64,000 nt of DNA from Shewanella sp. Isolate13 (GTDB lineage: Bacteria; Pseudomonadota; Gammaproteobacteria; Enterobacterales; Shewanellaceae). A program made the position numbers and the translations under genes. The notes below the pieces were generated by a model. The model was not told the origin of the DNA. It searched no databases and worked only from the letters and a program-made list of their open reading frames with translations. The stretch spans positions 17,160 through 81,159 of the forward strand of contig NZ_JAKEVD010000005.1 in the NCBI RefSeq assembly GCF_022398325.1, read 5' to 3'. Within the stretch, counting starts at the first letter, position 1; each line of letters opens with the position of its first letter. This document shows positions 63,572 through 64,000 of the stretch, piece after piece.

Positions 63572-64000
63572 TTAATTTTTCTCTTTTTCGAAATCACCAT
63601 CATCAGACAACACGATACCTTTGTGTTTCATGCGGCGGCTCCATAACTTACGTGCAAATTGCTGCATGTCGGTTACAGGGTCGTTCGAGTCAACAATCTC
63701 AAGGCCAAGTAGTGATTCAACAATATCTTCTAAGGTAACAATACCTTCGTGAGATCCGTATTCATCGACAACCATCGCGATTTTGGTATTTCGCTTAATC
63801 ATTAGCTCGAACAGAGGCAGAATTTTAGCTGTCTCGGGGATAACTAATAGATTCTTAGTCAGTACGGCGATCGACTCTTTTGGTGTCGTACGCTCGGCCA
63901 ACAAAATATCGTTTCTATTAACGTAGCCAATAATATTATCTGGGTCTTCGTCATAGACAGGAATTCGAGTAAAAGGCTTCGCCATAAATTGGCGGGTAAA
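63572..64000 (-). CDS. CNNM/CorC-type CBS membrane protein, C-terminal part
   Basis: The frame is open into the window edge (FTRQF upstream of the visible start), so the N-terminal membrane domain is outside. The visible part has FTRIPVYDEDPDNIIGYVNRND and MVVDEYGSHEGIVTLEDIVESLLG in pieces, the CBS-pair signature of the hemolysin C/CorC transporter family. It ends without an added CorC_HlyC domain. It is probably a membrane magnesium or metal exporter. Confidence 0.8.
   Translation of the reverse strand, partial: FTRQFMAKPFTRIPVYDEDPDNIIGYVNRNDILLAERTTPKESIAVLTKNLLVIPETAKILPLFELMIKRNTKIAMVVDEYGSHEGIVTLEDIVESLLGLEIVDSNDPVTDMQQFARKLWSRRMKHKGIVLSDDGDFEKEKN

Noticed and set aside
1..64000. CRISPR arrays, rRNA operons and tRNA genes
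   Set aside because: No regularly spaced direct repeats, rRNA stretches or tRNA cloverleafs were found by eye; only the tmRNA has tRNA-like ends.

Overview
The window is a gammaproteobacterial chromosome segment that most resembles Shewanella. Gene families and local order point this way: ssrA (tmRNA), smpB, ratA-rnfH, bamE, a sonM/sonA borosin pair and aceB. Supporting families are LruC, NrfJ-like, LpxR-like, MtfA and CSS-motif EAL proteins. This assignment comes from recalled protein families and gene order, not from a database search.

Layout. 1-19,650 is mostly ordinary chromosome: a partial gene, a lipoprotein, a serine hydrolase of the beta-lactamase family, outer-membrane proteins, an LruC/GEVED surface protein, a BshA-type glycosyltransferase, a dicarboxylate symporter fused to a solute-binding domain, an LpxR-like protein, a degenerate EAL plus CSS-EAL pair, a CBS protein, a nitroreductase, a PEBP protein, an AraC regulator and YjdM. 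The 18.27-19.12 kb gap may encode a structured RNA.

19,668-45,589 is an integrative genomic island inserted in the 3' end of ssrA. It is bounded by 22-bp direct repeats of the tmRNA 3' end and carries an intact P4-type integrase beside the restored tmRNA. It looks composite: a decayed second integrase lies in the middle (31.9-32.4 kb), next to AlpA regulators, a YfjJ/Gp2-like replication protein and a serine recombinase with repeated GGTATCA sites. The cargo is largely defence-like: a PH/TerB membrane protein with a coupled partner, a Rap1a/Tai-like small protein, a prokaryotic viperin followed by a HicA-like gene and two tiny NPNN-motif genes of opposite charge, a nuclease with a partner, a DprA-like plus HAD-phosphoribosyltransferase pair, a KAP NTPase, two paralogous membrane coiled-coil proteins and a zincin-like metallopeptidase.

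45,569-48,056 is the trans-translation block (ssrA, smpB) with ratA-rnfH and bamE. 48,576-51,581 is a split borosin RiPP locus: a SonM-type N-methyltransferase, a SonA-type precursor, and a TPR-GGDEF diguanylate cyclase that starts 3 nt after the precursor stop codon.

The rest (52.6-64 kb) is chromosomal: malate synthase without an adjacent isocitrate lyase, an HDOD-GAF protein, a SnoaL-like protein, MtfA, a ParA/partner pair with T-rich repeats upstream, a DUF3820 protein, an NrfJ-like protein, two GNAT acetyltransferases, a 5'-nucleotidase-family enzyme and the end of a CBS/CorC-type membrane protein.
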